From Tritrichomonas musculus (Eukaryota; Parabasalia; Tritrichomonadida; Tritrichomonadidae): a stretch of 64,000 nucleotides of DNA. The position numbers and the translations under genes were made by a program. Below, one piece after another: positions 1-9,477 of the stretch. The stretch spans positions 1,178,001 through 1,242,000 of the forward strand of contig JAPFFF010000013.1 in assembly GCA_039105265.1 (NCBI GenBank), given 5' to 3'. How positions within the stretch are numbered: position 1 is the stretch's first letter; the number at the start of each line of letters is the position of its first letter. The notes under the pieces are model-generated. The model searched no databases, was not told the DNA's origin, and saw nothing but the letters and a program-made list of their open reading frames with translations.

Positions 1-1094
1 TTGTGAATAACCACAATTATTCCTCAGAATCTTCTCAATTTTTCCCTTCTCAAATATGTGTAGATTGACTTTAGCGGCAAAAATAATTCAAAATATAAAA
101 TTATAATATCTTATTAAATAACATTTAATATAGGTATTAATATATATTATAATTATTATATAAAATATATTATACAAATATACATATTATACTATATTTA
201 ATACTTATTATATCAAATTTATGATACTTTAATTGTTAATTCAAAATTTTCTTTGAAATATTGTTAATAAAAAAAATAACCTTTTCAAATTAAAATGTAT
301 CAATATCTTAATATATTATGAATATGAATACTTTACCGGAAATAAATATAAATATAAATAAAAAATAAACAATTAAAAATAGATTTATATTATGAAAAAT
401 AAAACATAAAAACAAAACCATTTTATATAAAAAATTTAATATATAAAAAACTATATTTCACTTGGAATTCGATATTATATGTTGATAAAAACGCAATCAT
501 ATACAATTTATTAAAAAGAAACAATTTTTTGGAAATTTCAAATAATTTCCAAAATACGCTTTTTTTAATTCTATTATAATATTTTGATAATCAAGCTTCA
601 TTATAACCAAAATATTGCAAAATTTTCTTTTTTTATATTTTCCATTTAAAAGATATAATAACCCATTAAAATGAATTTCTTCAAAATTTACTCAAAGTCA
701 GCCTAGTTGATTTTCATGTAATATTCAATAAATATTATCATTTATACTTGATATAATTTATTTTTTGAATCTAATATCTTTATATCATATGTCGAATATT
801 CCCAATTTTTAAAATATTTCTCCCAAAGATTAAAAATGATCTTAAAAAAATACCGGCAACATAATAATTTATTTTTCTAAATTGCATTAAAATTTATAAT
901 TGTTTTTTTAAAACCTGGCGTTTTTGAAAAAACGAGTTTTTTAATTTTACCTGGCAGAAGGTCAAATGTGGCGTTTTTGATTTTTTTAAAAAATATTGAT
1001 CAAAAACGCCTTTAGAAAAAGTGAAAAATTGAGTAGTTGGAAAAAAATTGAATAGGCGTTTTTGATTTATCCCCAGTTTTTAATGTAAGAAATA
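1..1094. other. AT-rich intergenic region
   Basis: No coding sequence is supported here. The stretch is very AT-rich with many short A and T runs. A small imperfect hairpin lies near 529-552 (GGAAATT / AATTTCC arms). The last 180 bases are less AT-rich and hold a repeated 11-mer, listed separately. The downstream neighbour on the minus strand ends at 1095, so this is its 3' side. Confidence 0.6.
917..1065. repeat. Cluster of four GGCGTTTTTGA 11-mers
   Basis: The exact 11-mer GGCGTTTTTGA occurs at 917-927, 970-980 and 1055-1065, and its reverse complement at 1000-1010. These are the only CG-containing words in otherwise AT-rich DNA and sit within 180 bases of the 3' end of the ubiquitin protease gene on the minus strand. 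They could be protein-binding sites, a transcript-end signal or a remnant of a dispersed repeat. Function is unknown. Confidence 0.5.
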
Positions 1095-2849
1095 TCATTC
1101 AATTCTCTGATAAAATAACATATAAGCATCTTTTTTATGAGCCTCACTTCTATCAATTCTTGTTGCCACAGAATCATTGAAATTGTACCATTCGTTTGTA
1201 TTCGGGTCAATTGCAGCAGCTGTGTAATGACCGTAACCGAGACCGCCAATATGAAACACGGCGCCAATTAGCCTGAATTTCCCATTGTCACTTTTTGTAA
1301 AAGACGAAGCTTCCAGCACGTCAGGGTAGTCAACGTTTGTGTCAATTTTCAGTGAGAAGAGGCCCTTCCCAGAGAATCTTTTCATGTGAATAATGAGTGC
1401 CTTTTTCCCGCACTTTTCAACGCCGATCTCTTTCATTGGCGACACCATTTTTTTACAGCTGCCGCAGAGCCACTTGTTTCTCCATCCTAGCGACTCTCTT
1501 CTTGAGAAGTTCTGCAGACAAGTCTGCAACTTAATTGACCCAAACTTTCTAGGTATTTCAATTGAGAGGAACACAAACGGCTCGCGAACTTTTTCAATAT
1601 GTTTGCAAGAGGTGCAAATGATGCTCGAATAAAGAATGCCGTGAAAAGTGTCAACGATAGGGCTACTGTTTCTACTCACATGGACATCCCAACTGTCAGA
1701 TTCAGAGGTGATTTCAATTGGCCTTAAACGGCCGCCACGAAAAGCAGACTGGTTCAGATCCTCATGAAGGGCGTCGAGCAGAGAACAGAGAAACTCTTGA
1801 GAGTCGTGCTGCTCGTGATTTGCAAAATTTGAATAAAAAGTGACAAAAATTGAACGAAGGTCTGTTGGATTCCTCGGTGTCGATGAAGAACCTCCACAAA
1901 GACTCTCAAGAAAACGACGATAGGCGTGGGCAATTGCGCCACGAGATGACTTCACATTTGACGGATTTATTTGTGATGTGAAGTTGTCAGATAAAAAAAA
2001 CTGCGTCAATGGCATCACTCTCGCGAGGCACTGGACAGCAGCATTGAAGAAGCATGTGTTTCCGATGTTGTTCAATCCGACAGGCTGTGGCATAAGGGAA
2101 CTTTTTCTATGGTCATTCAAATTTGGATGAATTTTTTCAATTGGACTTTTTTCAGGTTTTGTTTTCGAATTGTTGCTCGGATTTCTGTGCATTTTAAGAC
2201 TTCTAAAGTTTTGGTCTGCGTCTTTATTCATGCAGTTAAGCTTGTTCTGCCGAATGTCAAGATCATTCTTGCTTATTCCGTGTATCTCGCCCATTCTTTT
2301 CTTCTCGTTAATTCGGCCATTTTTGTTGTGAATTGAAAATGAAAAAAGTGACGGATCAAGTCCGTAATTCATGCAAATTTGCTTTTTAACGTCTTCTACA
2401 AGCCAATCAGGATGTGAGTAATATTGAATAGGCATCATAGAAATTGTGTAGAAATCGGTGGATGGAACTTTTTTGGGATAGTAAATGCTATAGGTAAAAC
2501 AGTTCTTTTGCGGTATTAAAATCGTTTCTTCTCCATTTTTTGGACTTTTGATGAGGATTCCTTCAATTTTAGGCTGCGATCCAAATTGTTTTATTATATC
2601 ATTCCAAAGATGATAACTAATAATTTCATAGTCAACGCCCCGTTTAAGATCGTTTTTAACTTGTATTTCAGTAAATAATTTTTCTGTATCCAAATTGTCT
2701 GGCGCTTTGAGCTTTTTGAATGAAAGCCAATTAATAAAATCTTCATGAAATTGCTTATTAACCAATACAACTTTTTTTGGCATGTCGGCTGCTTTAATAT
2801 CTTTAATACCATTGATATTTTGTTGAAATTTCCTCATACGCAAAATCAT
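1095..2849 (-). CDS. Ubiquitin-specific protease (USP/UCH, C19)
   Basis: A cysteine protease that removes ubiquitin from proteins. The Cys box is GLNNIGNTCFFNA with catalytic Cys266; the His box GYGHYTAAA carries His541, followed by YNFNDS with Asp559 (numbering from the ATG at 2849). Two CxxC pairs (CTSC and CGSC) between the boxes form the usual zinc finger. The roughly 220 residues before the Cys box resemble the DUSP/ubiquitin-like N-terminal region of USP4/15-type enzymes, but this is only suggestive. The reading frame is open upstream to about 2960 without an ATG; 2849 is the first ATG, and 2837 and 2783 are possible later starts. No clear initiator motif marks the start. The catalytic domain looks intact. 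Confidence 0.88.
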   Translation of the reverse strand: MILRMRKFQQNINGIKDIKAADMPKKVVLVNKQFHEDFINWLSFKKLKAPDNLDTEKLFTEIQVKNDLKRGVDYEIISYHLWNDIIKQFGSQPKIEGILIKSPKNGEETILIPQKNCFTYSIYYPKKVPSTDFYTISMMPIQYYSHPDWLVEDVKKQICMNYGLDPSLFSFSIHNKNGRINEKKRMGEIHGISKNDLDIRQNKLNCMNKDADQNFRSLKMHRNPSNNSKTKPEKSPIEKIHPNLNDHRKSSLMPQPVGLNNIGNTCFFNAAVQCLARVMPLTQFFLSDNFTSQINPSNVKSSRGAIAHAYRRFLESLCGGSSSTPRNPTDLRSIFVTFYSNFANHEQHDSQEFLCSLLDALHEDLNQSAFRGGRLRPIEITSESDSWDVHVSRNSSPIVDTFHGILYSSIICTSCKHIEKVREPFVFLSIEIPRKFGSIKLQTCLQNFSRRESLGWRNKWLCGSCKKMVSPMKEIGVEKCGKKALIIHMKRFSGKGLFSLKIDTNVDYPDVLEASSFTKSDNGKFRLIGAVFHIGGLGYGHYTAAAIDPNTNEWYNFNDSVATRIDRSEAHKKDAYMLFYQRIE

Positions 2850-3434
2850 TTTTTTATTTCGCAAATATTGTAAAAAAGCATTCAAAAAGTTTGCAATGAT
2901 TATATTGTCAAAATAAATTTTGAATCGATATCTTATCAAATAAGAAATTTTTAAAAACAAAAAATTAATATTTTTATTATATTTTAGAATTTAAATTAGA
3001 TAAAAGAAAATTAAAAGTTTTTTTTTTTTTTTTTAAATAATTATATTCAAATATTGATGTGTCCCATCTTAATGATAGCTTTTAATACATTCATGTATAT
3101 TTATAACAAACTCAAAGTTTGATAATCAATCTCAAATTTCAATATTAAGTATTAAATATCAAAATGAAGTTACAAACTCGTCTAAGTATATCCTTATACT
3201 TTCATATAAAATAATAATAATTTTTAGTTCTTTTAATGGTAGGTCATCGAATATTTTTATTATTTGAATTCATAAAAAGTATAAAATAAAGCATAGAATT
3301 ATTTTTTTCGTTTTTGAAAGAAAAAGTTACAATGCTTTATATTTTCAATTACTATTGTTGTCAAAAAAAGTATTCAATTTTTCTTTGTCAATATTATTTA
3401 TTACCACAAATAAAACCTTGAATTTATCCCATTC
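2850..3434. other. Divergent intergenic region
   Basis: This lies between the start of the minus-strand ubiquitin protease and the start of the plus-strand kinase fusion, so it should hold both promoters. It is AT-rich with a T tract at about 3019-3034. No convincing TCAYW initiator was found within 20 bases of the 3435 start; the nearest sequence is CCATTC directly before the ATG. No gene is seen. Confidence 0.5.
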
Positions 3435-6400
3435 ATGATAAGTTTACTCGATATAAGCGACTATAAGCAAGTAAAGATGATTGGCATTGGAGGATATGGA
3501 ACTGTTTATGAGGTCAAAGACAAAAAAGAACAAACATATGCTGCAAAGGTTCTATATAATAGTAATATTGATGAAAAAATGCTTCGAGAAGTCTTAATTA
3601 TGAGCATTTCTGATAATCCTACAATAACCAAATTAATTGGATATACCAAAACAGATTTCGAAGATAATAATAATATAACAATTATCATGCCCTATGCCAA
3701 AAAAGGGTCTCTCCGATCAATTTATAATGGAATAGAAAAAGGAAGAACCCCCTCTGATTTTACTAATACAAATCGCCAAATAATATTAATTGGTATTGCA
3801 CGTGGTATGAAATATCTTCATGATCGTAATATTATTCACAGAGACCTAAAGCCAGACAACATTTTACTAAATGACAATTACCAACCTTCGATATCAGATT
3901 TTGGATTGTCAAAAATTTTCGATGCTTCAAATTCACTTTATCAATCGCAACACTTAGGCACTCAAATGTACATGGCACCAGAAGTCATCAAAAAAGAGCC
4001 TTATGGTATAAAGGCAGACGTTTATTCTTTTGGAATTGTTATGTACGAAATTGTTACAAATTGTTATCCTTATTCAAAATCAAAAAATAAAAAGATCGAT
4101 AATAGCTCTTTTAATAATAAAATTGCAGCAGGAATTTTGCATCCTGATTTTAAATTTGAAATCAACAGTTCACTGAAAGAGTTGATTGAAAAATGCTGGG
4201 CAAATGACCCTAAAGATCGTCCTACTTTTAAAGAAATATTCAAACTGCTAACAAGTAGAGATTACTTCCTTGATGATGTTGACGCTCACAAAGTAAATGA
4301 GTATGTAAGCGAAATCACAAAAAGTAACGATGCTGTTGAATGCTTATTAAAAAAAATTGACCAATTAGAAGAAGAGATAAATGCAATAAAAAATAAAGAA
4401 CAATCAATTGGTATAAATTTGGTAAATAAAGATGAAATGACAAAATTATTAGATGATAATAAAAAATTGCAGTTCTATAATGAACAATTAAAAATTACAA
4501 ATATGGAATTATGCGAAGAAAACAATAAAGTGAAAGCAGATAAAGATAAACTGTTAGAAGAATACAATCGTATGAAAGCAGATAAAGATAAACTGTTAGA
4601 AGAGAACAATCAAGTGAAAGCAGATAAAGATAAACTGTTAGAAGAGAACAATCAAGTGAAAGCAGATAAAGATAAACTGTTAGAAGAGAACAATCGTATG
4701 AAAGCAGATAAAGATAAACTGTTAGAAGAGAACAATCAAGTGAAAGCAGATAAAGATAAACTGTTAGAAGAGAACAATCGTATGAAAGCAGATAAAGATA
4801 AACTGTTAGAAGAGAACAATCAAGTGAAAGCAGATAAAGATAAACTGTTAGAAGAGAACAATCAAGTGAAAGCAGATAAAGATAAACTGTTAGAAGAATA
4901 CAATCGTATGAAAGCAGATAAAGATAAACTGTTAGAAGAGAACAATCAAGTGAAAGCAGATAAAGATAAACTGTTAGAAGAGAACAATCAAGTGAAAGCA
5001 GATAAAGATAAACTGTTAGAAGAGAACAATCAAGTGAAAGCAGATAAAGATAAACTGTTAGAAGAGAACAATCGTATGAAAGCAGATAAAGATAAACTGT
5101 TAGAAGAGAACAATCAAGTGAAAGCAGATAAAGATAAACTGTTAGAAGAGAACAATCAAGTGAAAGCAGATAAAGATAAACTGTTAGAAGAGAACAATCA
5201 AGTGAAAGCAGATAAAGATAAACTGTTAGAAGAGAACAATCGTATGAAAGCAGATAAAGATAAACTGTTAGAAGAGAACAATCAAGTGAAAGCAGATAAA
5301 GATAAACTGTTAGAAGAGAACAATCAAGTGAAAGCAGATAAAGATAAACTGTTAGAAGAGAACAATCAAGTGAAAGCAGATAAAGATAAACTGTTAGAAG
5401 AGAACAATCGTATGAAAGCAGATAAAGATAAACTGTTAGAAGAGAACAATCAAGTGAAAGCAGATAAAGATAAACTGTTAGAAGAGAACAATCAAGTGAA
5501 AGCAGATAAAGATAAACTGTTAGAAGAGAACAATCGTATGAAAGCAGATAAAGATAAACTGTTAGAAGAGAACAATCAAGTGAAAGCAGATAAAGATAAA
5601 CTGTTAGAAGAGAACAATCAAGTGAAAGCAGATAAAGATAAACTGTTAGAAGAGAACAATCGTATGAAAGCAGATAAAGATAAACTGTTAGAAGAGAACA
5701 ATCAAGTGAAAGCAGATAAAGATAAACTGTTAGAAGAGAACAATCAAGTGAAAGCAGATAAAGATAAACTGTTAGAAGAGAACAATCGTATGAAAGCAGA
5801 TAAAGATAAACTGTTAGAAGAATACAATCGTATGAAAGCAGATAAAGATAAACTGTTAGAAGAGAACAATCAAGTGAAAGCAGATAAAGATAAACTGTTA
5901 GAAGAGAACAATCAAGTGAAAGCAGATAAAGATAAACTGTTAGAAGAGAACAATCGTATGAAAGCAGATAAAGATAAACTGTTAGAAGAGAACAATCAAG
6001 TGAAAGCAGATAAAGATAAACTGTTAGAAGAGAACAATCAAGTGAAAGCAGATAAAGATAAACTGTTAGAAGAGAACAATCGTATGAAAGCAGATAAAGA
6101 TAAACTGTTAGAAGAATACAATCATGTGAAAGCAGATAAAGATAAACTGTTAGAAGAGAACAATCGTATGAAAGCAGATAAAGATAAACTGTTAGAAGAG
6201 AACAATCGTATGAAAGCAGATAAAGATAAACTGTTAGAAGAGAACAATCAAGTGAAAGCAGATAAAGATAAACTGTTAGAAGAGAACAATCAAGTGAAAG
6301 CAGATAAAGATAAACTGTTAGAAGAGAACAATCGTATGAAAGCAGATAAAGATAAACTGTTAGAAGAGAACAATCAAGTGAAAGCAGATAAAGATAAACT

Positions 6401-8897
6401 GTTAGAAGAGAACAATCAAGTGAAAGCAGATAAAGATAAACTGTTAGAAGAGAACAATCAAGTGAAAGCAGATAAAGATAAACTGTTAGAAGAATACAAT
6501 CATGTGAAAGCAGTGAAAGATAAACTGTTAGAAGAATACAATCATGTGAAAGCAGTGAAAGATAAACTGTTAAAAGAAAACAATCGTATGAAAGCAGATA
6601 AAGATAAATTTACAGAAGAGAACTCAAAATTATTAGAAGAAAACAAAGTAATTCAAAATAAACTTGAAGAAGAAAACAGAGAATTAAAATCCAAAAATGA
6701 TGATTTCAATTTAGAGAATCGAAAATTAAGAATAGATTATGATCAAATAAAAAAAGAAAGAGATGATGAAAGAAAGAACAACCAAAAATTAAAAGAAAGA
6801 ATAGATCAATTAATACAAAAGATGAAAACCGTTCCAGATAATCAATTAAACAATGATGCTTATAAACAATTAATTGCCGAAAATCGTCGATTAATTGCCG
6901 CTAATGCTAAAATTGCGACAGAAAGAAATAATCTACAAGTAGATATATCATTGAAAGCAAAAAATGAATCACTTATCCTTGAAAATCAACAACTGAAAAA
7001 AGAAAATTCACAAATGACAACAATAATCAATGATGAAAGAAAAAAGAACAAAGAATTAAATGAAGAAAATCATCGATGGCAACAAGAGATTAAAAATATC
7101 ATAATAAATCAATCAAGAATCAATGAACAAATAAATAATGAAAATCATCAATTAGCCGAAGAAAACAAATTATTAAAATATAAATATGAACAGTTATTGA
7201 TTGGAATTCAACAAGTAAAAACAAACTTAAATCAAGTATTGATTGATAACGATAATATAAGCCTTCACCCGTCAAATAAAGAAGAATCAAAACAAGATAA
7301 TCAAAAACAAAATGAAGAGCTTAAAAAAGAAGAAAATAACAGCCAAGAATCAACAAAAGTAGTTGATAATCATCAATCAAATATAGATTGCATTGAAGAA
7401 GAAGAAGAAAATAACAACCAAGAATCAACAAAAGTAGTTGATAATCATCAATCAAATATAGATTGCATTGAAGAAGAAGAAGAAGAAAATAACAGCCAAG
7501 AATCAACAAAAGTAGTTGATAATCATCAATCAAAAATTGATAACATAGAAGATGAAGAGCTAAATGAGCATCCAGTAACTGATACCGATGATCAAAAACA
7601 GATAAAATCAACAACCGTTAATCAAAAAAATAACATTAATGTTGTTTTCATTGGCCATTATAATTCAGGAAAATCAACAATAGCAGGACATTTACTATAT
7701 AAGTGCAAATGCGTTGATAAAAAGATGATGGAACAAATAGAAAAAGAGGCAAATCGTCGAGATAAAATCTCACACACATATGCGTTCATTTTTGACACAC
7801 TTTCTGAAGAAAGAACGAAAGGAAAGACGATTACTATTACTAACAAAAAGCTTGAAACACCTAATCACGTAATTTCCATCATTGATACGCCTGGTTTTGA
7901 AGAATACGCTTGCAATATGATTAAAGGAACAAGTCAAGCAGATGCAGCAGTTCTAGTTGTTGACGCAAATAGCTCAATGTCTGAATACAACCATACAGTA
8001 GAACACCTTATCATAGCCCATGCATTCAACATCAAGCAAATCATTATTGCTGTTAACAAATTGGAATATAATACTAACATGGGCACAAGTAATGATTTCA
8101 ATGAAATAAAACAAAAGTTAACACAAATTTTAATACGAATTGGCTTTGAAAAGACGCAATATCAATTCATTCCAGTATCTGGATTGAACGGAGACAATCT
8201 GACCAAGAAATCTGTCAATTTTGACTGGTGGAAAGGCAAAACACTGATTGAAATACTTGATAACTTGGAGTGTCCAATTAGACCAATTGACAAGCCACTT
8301 CGAATTCCAATTCAAAGTTCCTATCTTCAAAATTCAGGGACAATTCTTTATGGATGCATCAGTTCTGGCGTTTTGAAGGAAGGACAAAAATATGTTTTGG
8401 CACCGACTGGAGCCATGTCAACAGTCACTAAGATACAAATGTATAATCAGCAAATACCAGAAGCTATTCCAGGAAACTTTGTTCGTTTTGATTTGAAAGA
8501 GCCAATTCAAATTAATAAAGGCAGCGTTTTTGGTGAATTCAATAGAAAACCTCCTCTTCAATGTAAGAGTTTCGTTGCAGAATTGACAGTTTTATATTGT
8601 TATAATCGAATAATAAACCAGGGAAGCAAATTTAATATCATCTGTCACACTGCAAATGTTACATGCAAATTTGATTCTTTTCTCAAAAAAACTGAAGTAA
8701 AAAGCAATAAAGTTATAGATTATCCTTATTCAATTTCAAAAGGTGACAAGGCTGTCGTCGTTATTGAACCGCTCGAACCATTGATTGTTGAAAAATTCGA
8801 GCAGTATCCACAACTTGGATGCTTTATAATTAGAGAAGAGAAACAAACTGTTGCCTTCGGAATAATTAAAGATGTCCAAAAAAAAAAAAAAAAGTAA
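3435..8897 (+). CDS. Protein kinase / 50-unit coiled coil / eEF1A-like GTPase fusion
   Basis: One continuous 1820-codon frame. Residues 10-285 are a complete TKL-type protein kinase: glycine loop GIGGYG (17-22), Lys38, HRDLKPDN with Asp137, DFG 155-157, APE 181-183. Residues 367-1066 are fifty 14-residue coiled-coil units; heptad-rich sequence continues to about 1260. About 1303-1380 holds three acidic repeats. Residues 1399-1820 are a full-length eEF1A-like translational GTPase with all three domains: P-loop GHYNSGKST from 1407, a KTITI switch I segment, G3 DTPGF (1484-1488), G4 NKLE (1541-1544), and an eEF1A-like ending (EEKQTVAFGIIK). Canonical eEF1A has DAPGH and NKMD, so the catalytic His is Phe and the guanine-specificity Asp is Glu. 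GTP hydrolysis and nucleotide choice are therefore probably altered. The natural reading is a signalling scaffold with an eEF1A-derived tail. A misassembly inside the repeat array is the main alternative. Confidence 0.85.
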   Translation: MISLLDISDYKQVKMIGIGGYGTVYEVKDKKEQTYAAKVLYNSNIDEKMLREVLIMSISDNPTITKLIGYTKTDFEDNNNITIIMPYAKKGSLRSIYNGIEKGRTPSDFTNTNRQIILIGIARGMKYLHDRNIIHRDLKPDNILLNDNYQPSISDFGLSKIFDASNSLYQSQHLGTQMYMAPEVIKKEPYGIKADVYSFGIVMYEIVTNCYPYSKSKNKKIDNSSFNNKIAAGILHPDFKFEINSSLKELIEKCWANDPKDRPTFKEIFKLLTSRDYFLDDVDAHKVNEYVSEITKSNDAVECLLKKIDQLEEEINAIKNKEQSIGINLVNKDEMTKLLDDNKKLQFYNEQLKITNMELCEENNKVKADKDKLLEEYNRMKADKDKLLEENNQVKADKDKLLEENNQVKADKDKLLEENNRMKADKDKLLEENNQVKADKDKLLEENNRMKADKDKLLEENNQVKADKDKLLEENNQVKADKDKLLEEYNRMKADKDKLLEENNQVKADKDKLLEENNQVKADKDKLLEENNQVKADKDKLLEENNRMKADKDKLLEENNQVKADKDKLLEENNQVKADKDKLLEENNQVKADKDKLLEENNRMKADKDKLLEENNQVKADKDKLLEENNQVKADKDKLLEENNQVKADKDKLLEENNRMKADKDKLLEENNQVKADKDKLLEENNQVKADKDKLLEENNRMKADKDKLLEENNQVKADKDKLLEENNQVKADKDKLLEENNRMKADKDKLLEENNQVKADKDKLLEENNQVKADKDKLLEENNRMKADKDKLLEEYNRMKADKDKLLEENNQVKADKDKLLEENNQVKADKDKLLEENNRMKADKDKLLEENNQVKADKDKLLEENNQVKADKDKLLEENNRMKADKDKLLEEYNHVKADKDKLLEENNRMKADKDKLLEENNRMKADKDKLLEENNQVKADKDKLLEENNQVKADKDKLLEENNRMKADKDKLLEENNQVKADKDKLLEENNQVKADKDKLLEENNQVKADKDKLLEEYNHVKAVKDKLLEEYNHVKAVKDKLLKENNRMKADKDKFTEENSKLLEENKVIQNKLEEENRELKSKNDDFNLENRKLRIDYDQIKKERDDERKNNQKLKERIDQLIQKMKTVPDNQLNNDAYKQLIAENRRLIAANAKIATERNNLQVDISLKAKNESLILENQQLKKENSQMTTIINDERKKNKELNEENHRWQQEIKNIIINQSRINEQINNENHQLAEENKLLKYKYEQLLIGIQQVKTNLNQVLIDNDNISLHPSNKEESKQDNQKQNEELKKEENNSQESTKVVDNHQSNIDCIEEEEENNNQESTKVVDNHQSNIDCIEEEEEENNSQESTKVVDNHQSKIDNIEDEELNEHPVTDTDDQKQIKSTTVNQKNNINVVFIGHYNSGKSTIAGHLLYKCKCVDKKMMEQIEKEANRRDKISHTYAFIFDTLSEERTKGKTITITNKKLETPNHVISIIDTPGFEEYACNMIKGTSQADAAVLVVDANSSMSEYNHTVEHLIIAHAFNIKQIIIAVNKLEYNTNMGTSNDFNEIKQKLTQILIRIGFEKTQYQFIPVSGLNGDNLTKKSVNFDWWKGKTLIEILDNLECPIRPIDKPLRIPIQSSYLQNSGTILYGCISSGVLKEGQKYVLAPTGAMSTVTKIQMYNQQIPEAIPGNFVRFDLKEPIQINKGSVFGEFNRKPPLQCKSFVAELTVLYCYNRIINQGSKFNIICHTANVTCKFDSFLKKTEVKSNKVIDYPYSISKGDKAVVVIEPLEPLIVEKFEQYPQLGCFIIREEKQTVAFGIIKDVQKKKKK
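4533..6632 (+). repeat. 42-bp coding tandem array, 50 units
   Basis: Units of exactly 42 bp encode a 14-residue heptad pair (KADKDKLLEENNQV and variants). The first KADKDK begins at 4533 and the last at 6591, which is exactly 49 periods, so there are no indels. Most units are identical at DNA level apart from a few codons that define the subtypes NNQV, NNRM, YNRM and YNHV. Only the last few units diverge (KAVKDK, then KDKFTEEN). This indicates recent expansion or gene conversion under frame constraint. The true copy number could differ if the assembly collapsed or expanded the array. Confidence 0.95.
7331..7560 (+). repeat. Three 25-26-residue acidic repeats in coding sequence
   Basis: Three direct copies with periods of 75 and 78 bp, each encoding NSQESTKVVDNHQSNID-type sequence followed by a run of Glu. 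Copy length differs only in the number of GAA codons. They lie between the coiled coil and the GTPase domain of the fusion protein and probably form a flexible acidic linker. Confidence 0.85.
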
Positions 8898-9448
8898 TAA
8901 AATAATATATTTAAAAGTTTAAAAATAATATTTAAATAAATTATTATTTGAATTTTTATATGTAATATTATATTTAAAGAAAAAAATTAATAAAATAATA
9001 TTATAAAAAGAGATATTTGTAAAAATATTTTGTAACGTACATTGTAAAAAAAGGTAAAAAGGTAAAAATTGTACGTTAAGCATTGAAAATCAATTTTTTT
9101 AAACGTACGTATACATTGAAAAATAGTTCTTTATATAATGAATAAAATTGTAAATACTTATAATAATATGATAATAAGAAATTATTATTATATTAAGATA
9201 TTTTTAATTCAAATATTTTAGAAATCACCTAATATTTATAAGTATTTTTTGATTTTATTTTTGACCATTTCATATTGTATAAAATTCAATGTTTCACAAA
9301 ATTGTTTTATTAATTTACCATAAATAATTTATATATATATAAATATTATTTCTTTATATTTATTAATAAATAACATTAAAACCAAAAAAATAATTAAATA
9401 ATATAATAAACATTATTTTTCAAAGATATTTATTTTTTTATATTTCCC
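8898..9448. other. Intergenic region with a small hairpin
   Basis: AT-rich and without a gene. The stop codon of the fusion gene is followed at once by TAATAAA, compatible with the trichomonad habit of placing a TAAA polyadenylation signal at the stop. An inverted repeat AACGTACA (9034-9041) / TGTACGTT (9070-9077) encloses a 28-base loop containing two GGTAAAAA copies; its role is unknown. Confidence 0.5.
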
Positions 9449-9456
9449 TCACAAAT
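9449..9456 (+). promoter_or_regulatory. Initiator-like TCACAAAT upstream of the MOB gene
   Basis: TCACAAAT matches the trichomonad initiator consensus TCAYW, with the A of TCA about 27 bases before the ATG at 9478. The same ten bases TCACAAATTT lie upstream of the 21515 gene. The motif class is established for Trichomonas; its use here is inferred. Confidence 0.45.
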
Positions 9457-9477
9457 TTCTACACATAGAACTATTAA

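Noticed and set aside
7321-7614. Minus-strand Leu-rich open frame
   Set aside because: It is the antisense of the three acidic repeats in the fusion gene; a run of GAA/CAA codons reads as Leu/Phe/Cys on the other strand.
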